Shown here in pieces: positions 36,104 through 48,282 of a stretch of DNA of 64,000 nucleotides; the stretch's first letter is position 1, and each line of letters begins with the position of its first letter. Below the pieces are notes generated by a model. That model saw nothing but the letters and a program-made list of their open reading frames with translations, did no database searches and had not been told where the DNA came from. A program made the position numbers and the translations under genes. The DNA is from Calocera cornea HHB12733 (Eukaryota > Basidiomycota > Dacrymycetes > Dacrymycetales > Dacrymycetaceae). Location: assembly GCA_001632435.1 (NCBI GenBank), contig KV423927.1, positions 110,115-174,114 of the forward strand. Direction: 5' to 3'.

Positions 36104-38942
36104 ATGGCAATGCGCCCCCCGGACTTGGCGACTACCCGCAGCGGGGATCATGTCGCCTACATCCTCGTCGCGGAGTTTGACATCGACACTGGGTCGCAGT
36201 TGACGCACCAGTTCCCGTACCCGACTGGAGCCGACAAGCAGTGAGTGTCCCGCTCTTTTGCTCCTGGCATCACATATGCTGACGAGTGATAGACTGCTGG
36301 CCGAAGTCATGCTCCCCGAGGGAGTGCACAATCGCGCCGAAGACTGGACGGTCTTCTTCCTCAACCAGAACGCGTCTAACACGATCTCATCCGTGTTTTC
36401 ACGGCACTCGATCGACAGCGCTGCTAGTGACGTGACGGCTATAGCGGAGGAGAAGCCGGAGCTGATGTATGGGCTGAGCCTTGTCAGGACCAAGCATGAT
36501 GCTGCGGCGAAGAGGTGTGTTGGGTGCGATATGACGCGGAAGAGCTGTTCTGAGTGCGCTGCAGGAAAGCACACTTCAAAGCTATGGCGCTGGTCACACC
36601 GCATCCGTACATTCAAGTCTACAAGGCGCGTCTGCCAAGTTCTCACATCCTATCCCCTATACTGACATGCATTCAGCCTGTCTTGACGCTAGCGCTGGAC
36701 CAGTTCTACGTTGACCCCTCCATGGACACCCTCTCCCGCCTGTTCGACGCAGTCAACGCGATGGACACGTCGCTCATGCCGCACTTCTCCCACATGGAGA
36801 AGCTCATCCTGCGCGGGTCGGACCGGAACGACTGTTTTGGGGAGAAGTTCATCCCGGGGATGCAGCCCCCCTCGCGCCCCCCGAACGCGGCCGAGCTGGA
36901 CGGCCGTTCCCAGGCTGACGCAGGCGGGGAGGACGGGTCAGACGAGAGTGGCACACGGGCCGAGGGTCCGGGTACCCTCGCAGACTACAACCGCTCGCGC
37001 GCGACGAGCGTCACGAGCGTGTCAGAGACGAGCTCCGTGGGCGGGAGGAAGAGCTTCGACAACCCCTCTGCTGGGAACCCGCCGAAGGATTGGACTTCAA
37101 GGCATAAGCGGCCGAGCTTTGATAGAGTGAGCTCCGCGAGCAGCACGGGCAGCCGCGCGGGGCTGGGCGTGAAGAGCTCGAGCGACTCGCATGAGGCGAA
37201 GCCCAGGGGTGGGACTATGGGGACGAGGGATACGCATTTCTTCAATACGAGCATCGTGTTCAAGGGTGTGACGCTGCCGATCCGAATACCGCTCTCGATA
37301 TTCCGGGATGAGATTGGTGATGTATGTCCTAGGATGGCCTTCCACCTGCTTAGTGCTGATGCTCCTGCAGTTTTCTCTAGTCAAGCTAATCCAAGCGTTC
37401 AGCGGCCCCACATCCGGGTTCAGCGGCCCTATCCACCCGCATCTGCACACGAACGGCAGCCTCACCCACCCGCTCATCCTCCTCTTCAATGCGCTCATAA
37501 CGGAGAAGAACGTGGTCTTCCTGGGCGCGAACCACGCTGCAAAGGATATGGTGGACTATGTGCTCGCTGCGTGTGCTTTGGGCAGTGGGTGCTACCTCAG
37601 GGGCATGGCGGAGAGGGCGTACCCGTATGCGCCCGTGGCGTACAAGGACGTCATGGAGACGACGTGAGCAGTATTCTCCTATCAACGAGAACGCTGCTGA
37701 CGATGTGATGCAGCGTCGGGTACATCGCAGGGGTGACCAACCCCATCTTCGAGACATTCTCCACCTGGGACATTCTCTGCAATATTGAGACGGGACAGAT
37801 CGTGGTCAACAAGAACATCAAGCAGCCGACTTACTCGCCGGTGCTCGTGTCGAGCACGTTTGGCAGGCAGCAGCGGGAGGGGGATGATGATAGGGAAAGC
37901 TTAAATGCTGTCAATGGGGCGCCGTCCAGGGCAGACAACGCTGGGCGACCCGATGCGGCAGACAATGCGTTCATGGAAGATGTATGCGCGTTCTGCTCTT
38001 GGCATGAGACCAGCGCTCACGCTTGCCTAGATCACTTCGGCCATTCAAGCCCATTACGGCGAGACGGTCATCCGGATGCGTATGGGCGACTTCGTTCTGC
38101 GCTTCACTCGGCTAGCATCGCTATATGAGCAAGAAGCCTTCGGCGAGACTCACATCGGTCAGCGGAGTGTCAACTACGGACATGGAGAGCTTGGCGGTGG
38201 CGTCGGCGTGCTTGATGACCTTTCGAGGGCAAGGGAGTTCACCCCCTTGTGCCAGCAGAGGATCGAGGCGTGGAGGAGGACGAGGTCGTACCAGTACTTT
38301 GTCGGGGTAAAGTCTCCCAGTCCCCCAGTGGGCCATTGGCTGACATCTCCGAAGGACTACCGTACCTTTCAGCAGAATCGGAACATACGAGGGTATGACC
38401 TTGTGTATCAAATCCAGCGGCTACGGACGGGGAAGCATGTAACCGACCCTGAGGTCGATGCGATCATGCGGACGCTGCGGGACAGCACGCAGACATATGA
38501 GCAAGTCACGGAGGTGAGCATCATCGTCACTGATGACTGACAGCCATTTTTAACGACGGACTAGATCCTGGCGTTGCTTCCACCCTATTCTGGTGGACTG
38601 CTCCCCATTACATTCTGCCTCTTCCATCCGCAGTCACACATCCGAGAATCTGCTATCGAGTTCCTCGACGCTATTCAACGACATCCGGTACGTCACACTT
38701 CCGGTCCATCATTGCAAAACGCTGACAAGGTGGCTCAGATCGGGAAACTATTTATTCAGTCATTGAACTTATACCATCGGCTAGCATACAAGCGGCTAGT
38801 TCAGACACGAAATGCTCAGGTGGACGTAGCGAAACGGAGTACCGTACTCGCCGCCACCGCCTTCGGTATACCGTCCGCGGGGATGTCTCTCCTCGGCAGC
38901 ACGCCGTCGAACCAAAGTCAATCGTCTTTGGTCACGTCGTGA
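36104..38942 (+). CDS. AFI1: Arf3-interacting polarity protein AFI1 (Afi1/SPA, DENN-related)
   Basis: Nine exons (36104-36240, 36293-36514, 36565-36625, 36677-37321, 37371-37663, 37714-37981, 38031-38513, 38565-38687, 38739-38942) give about 811 residues. The N-terminal Afi1 region reads HVAYILVAEFDIDTGSQL, HQFPYP, LLAEVMLPEGVHNRAEDWTV and HFKAMALVTPHPYIQVYK. A Ser-rich linker follows. The SPA region contains SGPIHPHLHTNGSLTHPL, KNVVFLGANHAAKDMVDY and VGYIAGVTNPIFETFSTWD. In yeast, Afi1 helps keep Arf3 and growth polarity at the cell cortex; the fold is related to DENN. Two points are uncertain. The intron at 36626-36676 would use a GC donor. A 48-bp segment (about 38309-38356) bounded by GT and AG may also be an intron, and both read through in frame. 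Confidence 0.92.
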
Positions 38943-39206
38943 TGCACTTGCTCTCTTGCCCTTCTGTTTATTTTTGCACTACCTAGACACCGCAGCATCC
39001 GATACCTCGCAACCTTGTTTACGAGATACCGAGCTCTTGCATTGTGATTTTATGAACCATTCGGATTGTAACATTAATAGCAGAAGTTCGCCTCTTCCGG
39101 TCCTCGACCATGGTGCAGACTTGCAGCCCTCAGAACATGCATACTAGTACAGGTGTGATACAGAGTGCGAGTGGTGAATGTGGGGAAGTATCTTGAGGAG
39201 TCATCT

Positions 39207-39852
39207 TCAACGCATCCCAGGCAAGCTCATCCCAGTCAAGCTCGCGACGGCGGAGCGTACGACTTCGACAAAGCTCAAGACCTTCTTGCGAGTATCCTCT
39301 GTCCATGTCGGGTTAGTTCCATTGCGGTGACAGTCGAACAAAGGCGAGGATTCAGAGAGCCATATGGTGAATGTATGCGCTACCTTGGACTTCCTCACGT
39401 TTCTCGATCTCATCAAGCCTCTTGCGAACCTCCGACTCGCTCTTGATGTCTTCATATGTCGGTCGAGCTTCAGCCCAAGCACGAACATTCAGCATGAGTT
39501 CCAGCATCTTCTCGGCGACCTCTGAATGGGCGCATATACTCAGCTCCTGTCAGGTAAACGAACCGTCCATTCGCCGTGCTTACGCTCGTCGTAGTTGGCA
39601 GCGTTCGCACGGTACTGCTCCCACTAGATGAGCACGGTCAGCGCATATACTCAGCCAGTCCGTCCCACATCTGTTTACCGGCTCAATGATGCGCGGCACA
39701 GGGTTCAGAGTCTTGAAGGGCTGCTCGAGGTCTATGGGCTCGCGCTGGATGACAGGCTGTTCAGGCTCAGACTTGATAACATCGCTCTTAGCAGTGTCGT
39801 CGGTGGACGTATCCTCAGACGCAGCAGAAGGAAGCATAGACGTTTCGGCCAT
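39207..39852 (-). CDS. Small acidic protein of unknown function (147 aa, four exons)
   Basis: Exons 39852-39679, 39623-39584, 39521-39384 and 39298-39207 join in phase to 148 codons. The N-terminal 50 residues are acidic and disordered (MAETSMLPSAASEDTSTDD). A conserved-looking core follows: PFKTLNPVPRIIEPWEQYR, NAANYDEQVAEKMLELMLNV, ARPTYEDIKSESEVRKRLDE and DTRKKVLSFVEVVRSAVAS. The core is helical and has no signal or membrane segment. All three introns are short and carry normal GT-AG ends, and consistent phase across them argues for a real gene. I do not recognise the family. It is divergent from alpha-COP and shares its promoter region. Confidence 0.78.
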
Positions 39853-40289
39853 TTCTTATCGTAGAGAAGCGCACAACTTCGAAGAATGAGTAGACAGGTA
39901 GTTACTTCGTGGTTAAGACGAAAGCCCAGTGGCGACGCGCCGCGACGCGAGGCGCGGAATTTGAAGGTTCGGGCGACACGTGGATTGGAACTCCGCCAAG
40001 TGGCTGCGATGCCGTGGTTTCGTCCCTCGCAAACGACGTGACGCTTTCTACCAAGAGACGTGGATCTCGTAGCAAAATAGCTCGTCGTATCCTTCGATAA
40101 TACCTCCAACCCCACTCAAAGGAGTGATCTGTTGTACCTTCCAACTGGGCGAGACCGAAATCCGGAGATAATCCAGCTGTATGCATCCCCTCGCGCAGTT
40201 TGGACGACATTCACTGACGCCCAACGTTATAGGCTTGATCCTGTATCCTTTGGTCGCCTCGACCTTCTCACAGCACCAATCTGCCCAGC
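39853..40289. promoter_or_regulatory. Divergent promoter region of the small acidic protein and alpha-COP
   Basis: 437 bp between two divergent start codons. No clear core-promoter motif was identified and no coding frame is supported. Confidence 0.5.
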
Positions 40290-43200
40290 ATGCAGATGCT
40301 AACGAAGTTCGAATCTAAAAGCAATAGAGTCAAGGGTATGTGTTATGGATATTCTGTTTATGTCGTGGAGAACTGACGTGTTCTCCAGGCCTTGCTTTCC
40401 ACCCGACGCGTCCGCTGCTTGCGGCATCTCTGCACAATGGCACGGTGCAGCTATGGAACTACCAGATGGGCACTTTGATGGACCGCTTCGATGAGCACGA
40501 TGGTATGCGCTGCAGCTTTACACTGAGATTCGCGTCGTTTACACGTATTTTCAGGTCCTGTCCGTGCTGTCGCACTGCACCCTACGCGGCCCTTGCTCGT
40601 GACGGGAGGAGACGACTACAAGGTTAAGGTCTGGGGTGCGTATATGCCTGAGACTCACAATCATTGGTGCTGATCTGTATGTAGACATTCGTCCCCAGAA
40701 TCGCCGCTGCCTATTCACGCTGCATGGCCATCTCGACTACCTGCGAACTGTCCAGTTCCACCACGAAATGCCCTGGATCCTCTCATCCTCCGATGATCAG
40801 ACCATTCGGATATGGAATTCCACTTCCCGCCAGTGCATTGCCATTCTAACTGGCCACTCGCACTACGTGATGTGCGCGCAGTTCCATCCGAAGGAGGACC
40901 TCATCGTCAGCGCCTCCATGGACCAGACCGTCCGCGTCTGGGACATTTCTGGCCTGAGGCGCAGCACGCCCAACCAGCAGCAACAAAATTCCTTCGACAG
41001 CTTCGAAGCATTCTCGACTGTGAAGTACGTGCTCGAAGGACATGATCGGGGTGTCAACTGGGCATCGTTCCACCCCACGCTCCCGCTCATCGTCTCTGCT
41101 GCGGATGATCGTCAGATCAAGCTCTGGCGGATGAGCGACACCAAGGCCTGGGAGGTTGACACGTGCCGTGGTCACTTCAACAATGTCTCCAGCGCGCTTT
41201 TCCACCCAAAGCACGAGCTCATTCTGTCCGCCGGCGAGGACAAGACCATTCGAGTGTGGGATATGTCGAAGAGGACCGCCGTCCAGACGTTCCGGAGGGA
41301 GCATGACCGGTTCTGGGCACTGTGCGCCCATCCGGAGCTGAACCTGTTTGCAGCTGGTACGCATATTGAACAAGCCCCCATTCTCCAAAGTTGACCGCTT
41401 TTCAGGTCACGACAATGGGTTGATTGTCTTCAAGCTTGAGCGTGAGCGCCCTGCTTTCGCTCTCCATGGGGACACACTCTACTACATCCGGGACAAGTAC
41501 GTGCGTCAGCACGACTTGTCTACTGGATCCGATGTTGGGGTCTTGAGCGTGCGCAAGCTGGGCAACCAGTACATTCAACCTCGCACGCTCAGTTTCAACC
41601 CTGCTGAGCGCGCAGTACTTGTCACCTCCGTACGTCACTTGATAGAACGAGTGTGATCTTGATCCGATTGTCTCTGCAGACCGCCGACAATGGCATCTAT
41701 GAGTTGGCAAGCTTACCGAAGGACGCCGGGGGAGAGCTGAGGGACTCCACGACCGATGGCAAGCGCGGCCAGGGCTCCAGCGCCATCTTCGTTGCTCGTA
41801 ACCGCTTCGCTATTCTCGACAAGACCGCGCAGACCATCGAGATCCGTGATCTCAACAACACTCTGACGAAGACCATTAAGCCGCCAGTCCAGACGAACGA
41901 GATCTTCTACGGTGGCACAGCCAGCTTACTCCTCAGCTCGCCTACCTCCGTCGTTCTCTTCGACATCCAGCAGCAGAAGGTGCTTGCCGAGCTTAGCACG
42001 CAAGTTGTCAAGTACGCTGTCTGGAGCTCTGATGGTGCAAATGTTGCCCTTCTCGGCAAGCATAGTGTGTATCTATGTGTTGAGATCACTGGTCAATGTT
42101 CTCATGCATTCCACAGCCATTACCATTGCCAACAAGACTTTAACGCAGAGTAGCCTCATTCACGAGACGATTCGCATCAAGTCGGGAGCCTGGGATGACA
42201 GTGGCGTCTTTATCTACTCCACTCTCAACCATATCAAATATGCTCTTCCCCAAGGGTGAGTCAAGTCGCCTCTGTATCAGGAGGAAGTGATGTTCATAGC
42301 AATACAGGGACAATGGTATCATCAAGACGCTGGATCAGCCCATCTACCTTACTCGTATCAAGGGGAAGACCATCCATTGCCTGGACCGTTCGGCTCGTCC
42401 CAGGACAATCATGATCGACCCGACCGAGTATCGATTCAAGCTCGCTCTCCTCCGTAATAACTACGACGAGGTCTTGCATATCATTCGTACCTCCAACCTT
42501 GTCGGCCAGAGCATCATCTCTTACTTACAAAAGAAGGGCTTCCCGGAGGTATACTACTCCTCTGATTTGCTACGTTTGCGAAGGCTGACAGCCTCTAGAT
42601 TGCCCTTCACTTCGTTCAAGACAAGAACACTCGCTTCGAGCTGGCTATCGAGTGCGGCAACTTGGATGTTGCCCTGGAGACGGCCATCACCCTCAACCGG
42701 CCTGAGAGCTGGAACAGGCTTGCACAGCAAGCTTTGAAGCAAGGCAACCACAAGATTGTCGAGACCGCTTACCAACGAGTGCGCAACTTCGACCGGCTGT
42801 CTTTCCTCTATATGGCAACCGGTGCCACCGAAAAGCTGGTGAAGATGTCCAAAATTGCGGAGGCACGTGGCGATCAGATGTCGAAGTTCCACAACTCTTT
42901 GTACACCGGGGATGTTGTTTCCCGGGTCAATACCCTCCGTGATGTTGGTCTTTGTAAGTGCCCGTCATGCATACTTGCAGGATTAGGATTGACCTGCTTC
43001 CAAGTCCCCCTGGCATATATGACTGCCAAGACCAATGGTCTCGAAGACATGGCGAACGATATTCTCGATGCAGCTGGTCTCACGGAAGCCGACCTCGAGG
43101 ATGTTCCTACCTTTGCGACGTCTACCTTGAAGCCACCACCCGTAATCACTATGACTGAGCAGCTTCAATGGCCGTCTCTGGGTGGTGCGGACAACTTCTT

Positions 43201-44455
43201 CGAGCGAGCCCTTGTTGAAGGCAGGCTCGCAGACGGAGGTGCACCATATGTCAACGGCAACGATGCCGCTGCTGCTAGCGCTGCTTTAGATGAGTGGGAG
43301 GGCGACAACACCGTCCCTGCTGCCGATCAAGGAGACGAGGAAGGCTGGGGCTTGGATGAGGAGATCATACCGACAGTAGACGAGGTGGAGGAAGAAGAGC
43401 TCCAGGACGTCTTGGCTGATTCCGCCCCTGGGATCAGCGAAGCAGATCTCTGGGTCCGCAACTCCCCGGTAGCTGCAGACCATGTTGCTGCTGGTTCCTT
43501 CGACACCGCCATGCAACTTCTCAACCGGCAAGTTGGGATCGTCAACTTCGAGCCGCTCAAGCCTCTCTTCTTATCCATCTATCGTTCTTCCTATGCATAC
43601 CTCACGGCGAACGCTTCCATGCCGCCCATTCAGATACCATTGCGCCGTCAGACCGCGTCATCCAAGCCCAGCCAGGTCCTCCCTATCATCTCGCAGACGC
43701 TTCAGTCGATCACCTCTGGCGATCTCCAGAGCGCCTATCGGGCCGTTCGTTCGAACGAGCTCGGAGAAGCTGCCAAGCTCTTCCGATCTATTCTCCACTC
43801 ACTGCTGCTTGTGGTTGTGGCCTCTCAGGCAGAGGTCAAGGAGGTGCGCCTTCCATTGCAAAGTGGAGCGATAGCTCATTCTTCACAGCTCCAGGATGTC
43901 ATTTCCTCTTGCAGAGAGTATCTCCTGGGTGTCTCTATTGAGCTTGAGCGCCGTCGCCTTGTCCAGGAAGACCCTGACAATGTTCGGAGAAGCTTGGAGC
44001 TGGCCGCGTACTTCACGCACTGCAAGCTGCAGCCAGCCCATCATACCATCGCCCTGCGTAACGCCATGACCGTTTTCACCAAGGCACAAAACTTCGCCAC
44101 CGCCGCGGTCTTCGCGCGCAAGCTGATCGAGCTTAACCCTGCACCTAAGGTCCTCGCATCCGTATGTTGGACTGTCTTATTTCCTTGGTTTGTTATTGAA
44201 CTGGCGTGTTAGGCGCGCTCTGTCGTGACGGCCGGTGATCGTAACTCGCGCGACGCCGTGGACTTCTCATACGACCAGTTCACGGAGTTCAGCATCTGCG
44301 CTGCGAGCTACACCCCTATCTACAAGGGCTCACCGTCGGTGTCGGACCCATACACAGGTGCACGCTACCTGCCGCAATACAAGGGACAATTAGACCCGCT
44401 GCTGCAGCTAACCCAAATCGGTGCTCCGGCGTCGGGCTTGGTTTCGTTCGTGTAG
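40290..44455 (+). CDS. COP1: Coatomer subunit alpha (alpha-COP, COPI)
   Basis: Twelve exons (40290-40335, 40389-40502, 40555-40635, 40685-41356, 41406-41629, 41680-42064, 42117-42255, 42308-42548, 42599-42953, 43005-43843, 43889-44161, 44213-44455) sum to 1,204 codons. The 1,203-residue product is almost the length of yeast Ret1. The N-terminus [20 protein letters not shown] starts a WD40 propeller with clear repeats ([34 protein letters not shown]). A second propeller and the alpha-solenoid follow ([37 protein letters not shown]). The C-terminal domain ([20 protein letters not shown] to the end) binds epsilon-COP. Alpha-COP is part of the COPI coat for Golgi-to-ER retrieval and recognises dilysine signals. 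Nothing is missing. Confidence 0.97.
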
Positions 44456-44567
44456 TTGAATTACTGGGTTCCATAGTAGAGCACGCTTGTAAATTAATGT
44501 CGCCTCCAGGACGCTTGCATAACTCTGACCTCCTATACCACAAGCTTTACCCCTTCGTCGCTCGTTG

Positions 44568-45421
44568 TCACGGAGACCGCGCTCCCCGTCTGCGCGCTGC
44601 ACGGGGCTGCCACGAAACGGGCTCGTCCAAGCTCGGATCGACAGGTCGGAACCCCGTCAAGGGCGACTTGTTCATCTGTTCGCGCTTCCACCGCCTCTCA
44701 GCTTCCTGAGCGATTGGATCGTCTTGTTTCGCGGCAGGTGGTATCGGCGCCTGCGCTTCGGACTTGGGCGGCGCGGACTGCACGACGGACGTTTCTTTCG
44801 GTGGTTCAGCTGGCGCTGCGAGCGTTGCTGCAGCACGCTCTGCACGTTCTCGCTCTTGTATCACAGCAACATTTTCGCGAAGCTGCTGAAATCTCAGGCG
44901 CTCGTTTTGGAGTTCCTGGAGAACGGTGAGCATCGTGTGTTAGGTACTGGTCTATGCCGACGTACTGCGAGGGAGGGTGCTGTTTCTCGTAGCCGAGACA
45001 ACCAAGCCTGCCATTGCACTGTATATTCATGTTAACCTGTGCATGAGTCAATGTAGTAGGCTGACGGCGCACCTGGCAGATTACGCTGCTCATCTACGTA
45101 TTCCGCATGCGCCAGGCGTCTGCGGTACTCCACTACTCGTCGTGTCCGTCCAGAGACTGCTCGAAGATCAGGTTTATGATCTTTCAGACACACTTGATAC
45201 GCCACGTACCAGCCGCTTTCCCGGGATACTCGTAGAATCTGTTTCCTACGAGGGTATGTATGAGCTTGGAACGAGGGTGGGCGTAGAGTGTACAAACGTA
45301 CCCTGCAGATCGTACCCAGCAAGATATCGGCCTTTCCCCTGCTCGGTCCAGTAAGAGGGGTGCTCCAGTACAGCTGCGTGATGCTCACCCATGGCCATAC
45401 ATGTCTTAGGAATCCTAGCAT
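44568..45421 (-). CDS. Complex I assembly factor NDUFAF2-like (mimitin/B17.2L)
   Basis: Six exons (45421-45389, 45338-45302, 45245-45210, 45156-45073, 45018-44966, 44915-44568) join in phase to 197 codons. The product begins MLGFLRHVWPWGKGRYLAG and continues YDLQGNRFYEYPG, RTRRVVEYRRRL, RNLPVQWQAWLSRLRETAP and LAELQNERLR. These match the order of landmarks in NDUFA12/NDUFAF2 proteins: D-L-x-G-N-x-(F/Y)-(Y/F)-E, RR-x-V-x-Y and LP-x-x-W-x-AWL. The Ala/Gln-rich C-terminal half with a final VSWQPR fits the assembly factor NDUFAF2 better than the shorter structural subunit NDUFA12. It should act in the mitochondrial matrix on the complex I peripheral arm. The five 5' exons are 33-84 nt and easily missed. 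It lies tail to tail with alpha-COP. Confidence 0.88.
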
Positions 45422-45633
45422 GTTTGGGGCGGTTATTGCAGAAGCAGCATGATTGCAAGCGGATTTGAGCAGAAGTGCTGATTCTAGAGATCTCGAGGCG
45501 GAGGCGCGTCAGGAGCGAGCCGCCGCTGTCACCTTGTCCTCCACTGGCGCATCCGATGCGTCCACAACGGCCAACTATGTAACGAGCTGGTCTCTGCAAC
45601 CCTACTAATTGTTATATACCTCCTGCAGTCACC
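45422..45633. promoter_or_regulatory. Compact divergent promoter region, NDUFAF2-like and F-box genes
   Basis: Only about 210 bp separate the two start codons, so the promoters must overlap. An acceptor-like pyrimidine/CAG just before 45634 might mark a leader intron. Confidence 0.5.
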
Positions 45634-47448
45634 ATGGCCGACATTTTCGGTCTCCCTCTAGAGGTGCTGCTGCATATGCTCGAGTTTGCTCAGTGGAAGG
45701 ACCTTCTGCGCTTGATATCTGTGAGTGATCAGTGGTCTTGCGACATTATGTGCGGTCCTGAGCATTGACTTAGACATGCAAGTTCTTCCGCACACTAATT
45801 GAAGAAACCAGTGCATTACAATACAAAATTGAGCTGGGCGTTTACGGCGTTACCGACTTGCGCACTGAGCCAAATGTACCATATCCCAAGCGGCTGAAGC
45901 GGCTTGTCGACTTTCAATCGAGCTGGAGAACGGCCACTTTCGCACACACATCCGAAGTCAGCCTACCCGGGGCATGGGACGGCTGGACGTATGAGCTGCA
46001 GAAGGGTTTCTTTGCTCGGTCCCTCCTCCACCAGAATGCCCCGGTTCCAGGCGGGATGTCGGAGATGGTGCTGGTTAACCTGCGCACGGCAAGACACTGG
46101 CGGTGCCAGCTGGATCTGGAAGTCCAAGACTTCTCGTTCGACCCAGACCAGAACCTCGCTGTGCTTTTTCAGTGGATGGGATTGTATGTGCTTCATGTGG
46201 AGCACAATAAGTTGCTGACTCTACAATAGAGATCCGGATACTGCAGAAACACGTATACACCTGCGTCAGTTAGACAGCCTCAAGCCGCATCCGCTCGCCG
46301 AGCAGCCCGTTATCACGTACGACCTCGGATGGAGACAACGACCCCTCGGATGGACGATTCACTCCATCCAGATAGCTGGAGATTTAGTGGGCGTGCTGTT
46401 CGATCCGAGATCTTTCGGCGAAGGTGACAAGATCGTGGTCTGGAATTGGAAGACAGGGCAGGCAGTCACCGTATGTCAAACACACTTCGACTCTGCCCCT
46501 TCTAATACTCTATGAAGGAGCTCCCCGCCACTCGGATAGTCGGTCTGGACTCTTTTGCCCTCTTGTCCGAGCGCATCATGGTTGTCCCTGACGCGCGGCA
46601 GCCTTCCATCAACGTGTTTCTCTTGGGAGAGCCTGGAAAACGGCCTGTACATCGGAAATGCTTCGTCCTACCAAGGCTCGCTGCAGATCGAAGGATGGAG
46701 CGCATTATTTGCCGCTCAGACCCCGTTGCTTCTGCCGCTTCATCTGCTGCAGCGTCTCCTCTCGCTCGTGGCCGAGAACAAGCATTGAATCCTGGACCTA
46801 CGTATCAGGTCTCTGACAACGGTCGCCTTCTCTGCTTCGTCATCAATATCTGGAAGTTTGATGCCGACATCGTCAATACTGTGCACCTCTTCACGCCCAT
46901 GGACGTCTTCATGTCTCCAGATGAAGGCGACTGGAATCCGAACCATGAAATCAAGTACGTGCCTTGGAAGGACTGGGGACCCGAAAAGGCAAGGATGCTC
47001 GCCGAGCCTATGCTCGTTCGGAATCCGTTCGTCACCTTTATCCATGGTCACCGGTTCGTCATGGCCAGCACTCATCTTGATGCCGGAGAACCTGTAGGCA
47101 ATCTGAGCCACTACATCCATTTGTACGACTTCAACCAGACTGCGATTCGGAGGGACCTTCTGCGCGAGACGAAGGTGGAGGACATCTGCCGAGACCGGAC
47201 CACTTTGCCCAAAGAAGACTTCTTTGGGACGACAGATGTGGTCACTGCCCTGCCGTATCGCTGCTGTCGCAAGCGACTGGATATCCCGTATGAAGCACTC
47301 ATGATGGACGGCGAGAACGTTATCGCTCTGAGCGTGAGTACCCGCCTCTTGTTTCGAAGGCCTTCCACTGATTTCGTGTCAGCAGCAGAGGGGCGAGGCG
47401 GGTGCATTAGATGTGTTGTACATTCATCAAATCGGACCTTTAGACTAA
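45634..47448 (+). CDS. F-box protein
   Basis: Five exons (45634-45720, 45774-46183, 46230-46470, 46518-47333, 47383-47448) give 539 residues. The N-terminus MADIFGLPLEVLLHMLEFA, then WKDLLRLISTCKFFRTLIEE, is an F-box (LP-x-E-(V/L)-L...W-x-L...S-x-x-C-(K/R)). F-box proteins bind Skp1 and present substrates to SCF ubiquitin ligases. The rest consists of beta-rich segments (GDLVGVLFDPRSFGEGDKIV, WNWKTGQAVT, HEIKYVPW) that may form a propeller-like substrate domain, but no WD40 signature is clear. The last exon (QQRGEAGALDVLYIHQIGPLD) was chosen because the unspliced alternative runs into low-complexity sequence. This is one of a family that is expanded in Agaricomycetes; the substrate is unknown. 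Confidence 0.85.
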
Positions 47449-48282
47449 TGTGGATTTTCGCGGAAGGAGCGGTCCTGTATCATAGCTCAAATGCAACACA
47501 TTGTGAGGATTTCAGTCTAAGGGATCAATACCAGCCCGAGGCCTCGAAATCCAAAATGGCCCCAAAATGGCCACATCATCTCACCACATCCTTTCTTTCA
47601 TCTTCTGCAAAATTCTCATCATCATCCCCAATACCACACATCCCTTCACCAAGGCAGGTTCAACATGCAGAGTGGCTGCACTCAGATATGCTTTATCACA
47701 CAAGTCCTCGCCCTAATGCCAACCTGGGTACTACTACTACTTCTGGTATGTATCCTCTAAGAAACACACAGAACAATTATGGAGGTGAAAGGAAATGTAT
47801 CAGAACAACGAAAGGTTGATGTTGCCAAGGTTCACGCAGGGGAAGCGCCAGAACATGCGCGGCATCGTACAGTGGAGCAAGCTTGGGGTATTACCTCAGG
47901 TCCGCAAACCCAGGGATTCGGAAGTGCAGCGCGATAGGCCTCTGCAGAGCCGGATGAATATGAGTCGAAGGGAGGGGTTGTGCAGGGGGAGAGGGCTACG
48001 GTCTGAGCTGGGAGCAGAGTCGACCAAGCGGCAGAGCGTGGAGTGACATGAGATTTCATTTCCAAGACTGAACAAGAATAGCAAACATTACGACAGACCT
48101 GCGACATGAGATGGGTAAACAAAAGCGTGACACGACATCAGAGGTATCCAATCCTCTCTCCTCTCCTCTCCTCGCCGGCTCGTCCTCCCCTCTGCATGAA
48201 TTTGGTATAGCATGGATGAGCACACAAACGATAAACGACCTCGTACCCCCCTGAAGAACCCGAAGAACCCCAGCCAGCCACC
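47449..48282. other. Intergenic region between convergent genes
   Basis: About 830 bp between the F-box gene and the permease, which converge. It is AT-richer in its left half (47450-47820) with runs of CATC and CCAAAATGGCC, and purine-rich in the middle. No gene or terminal inverted repeat was recognised. Confidence 0.5.
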
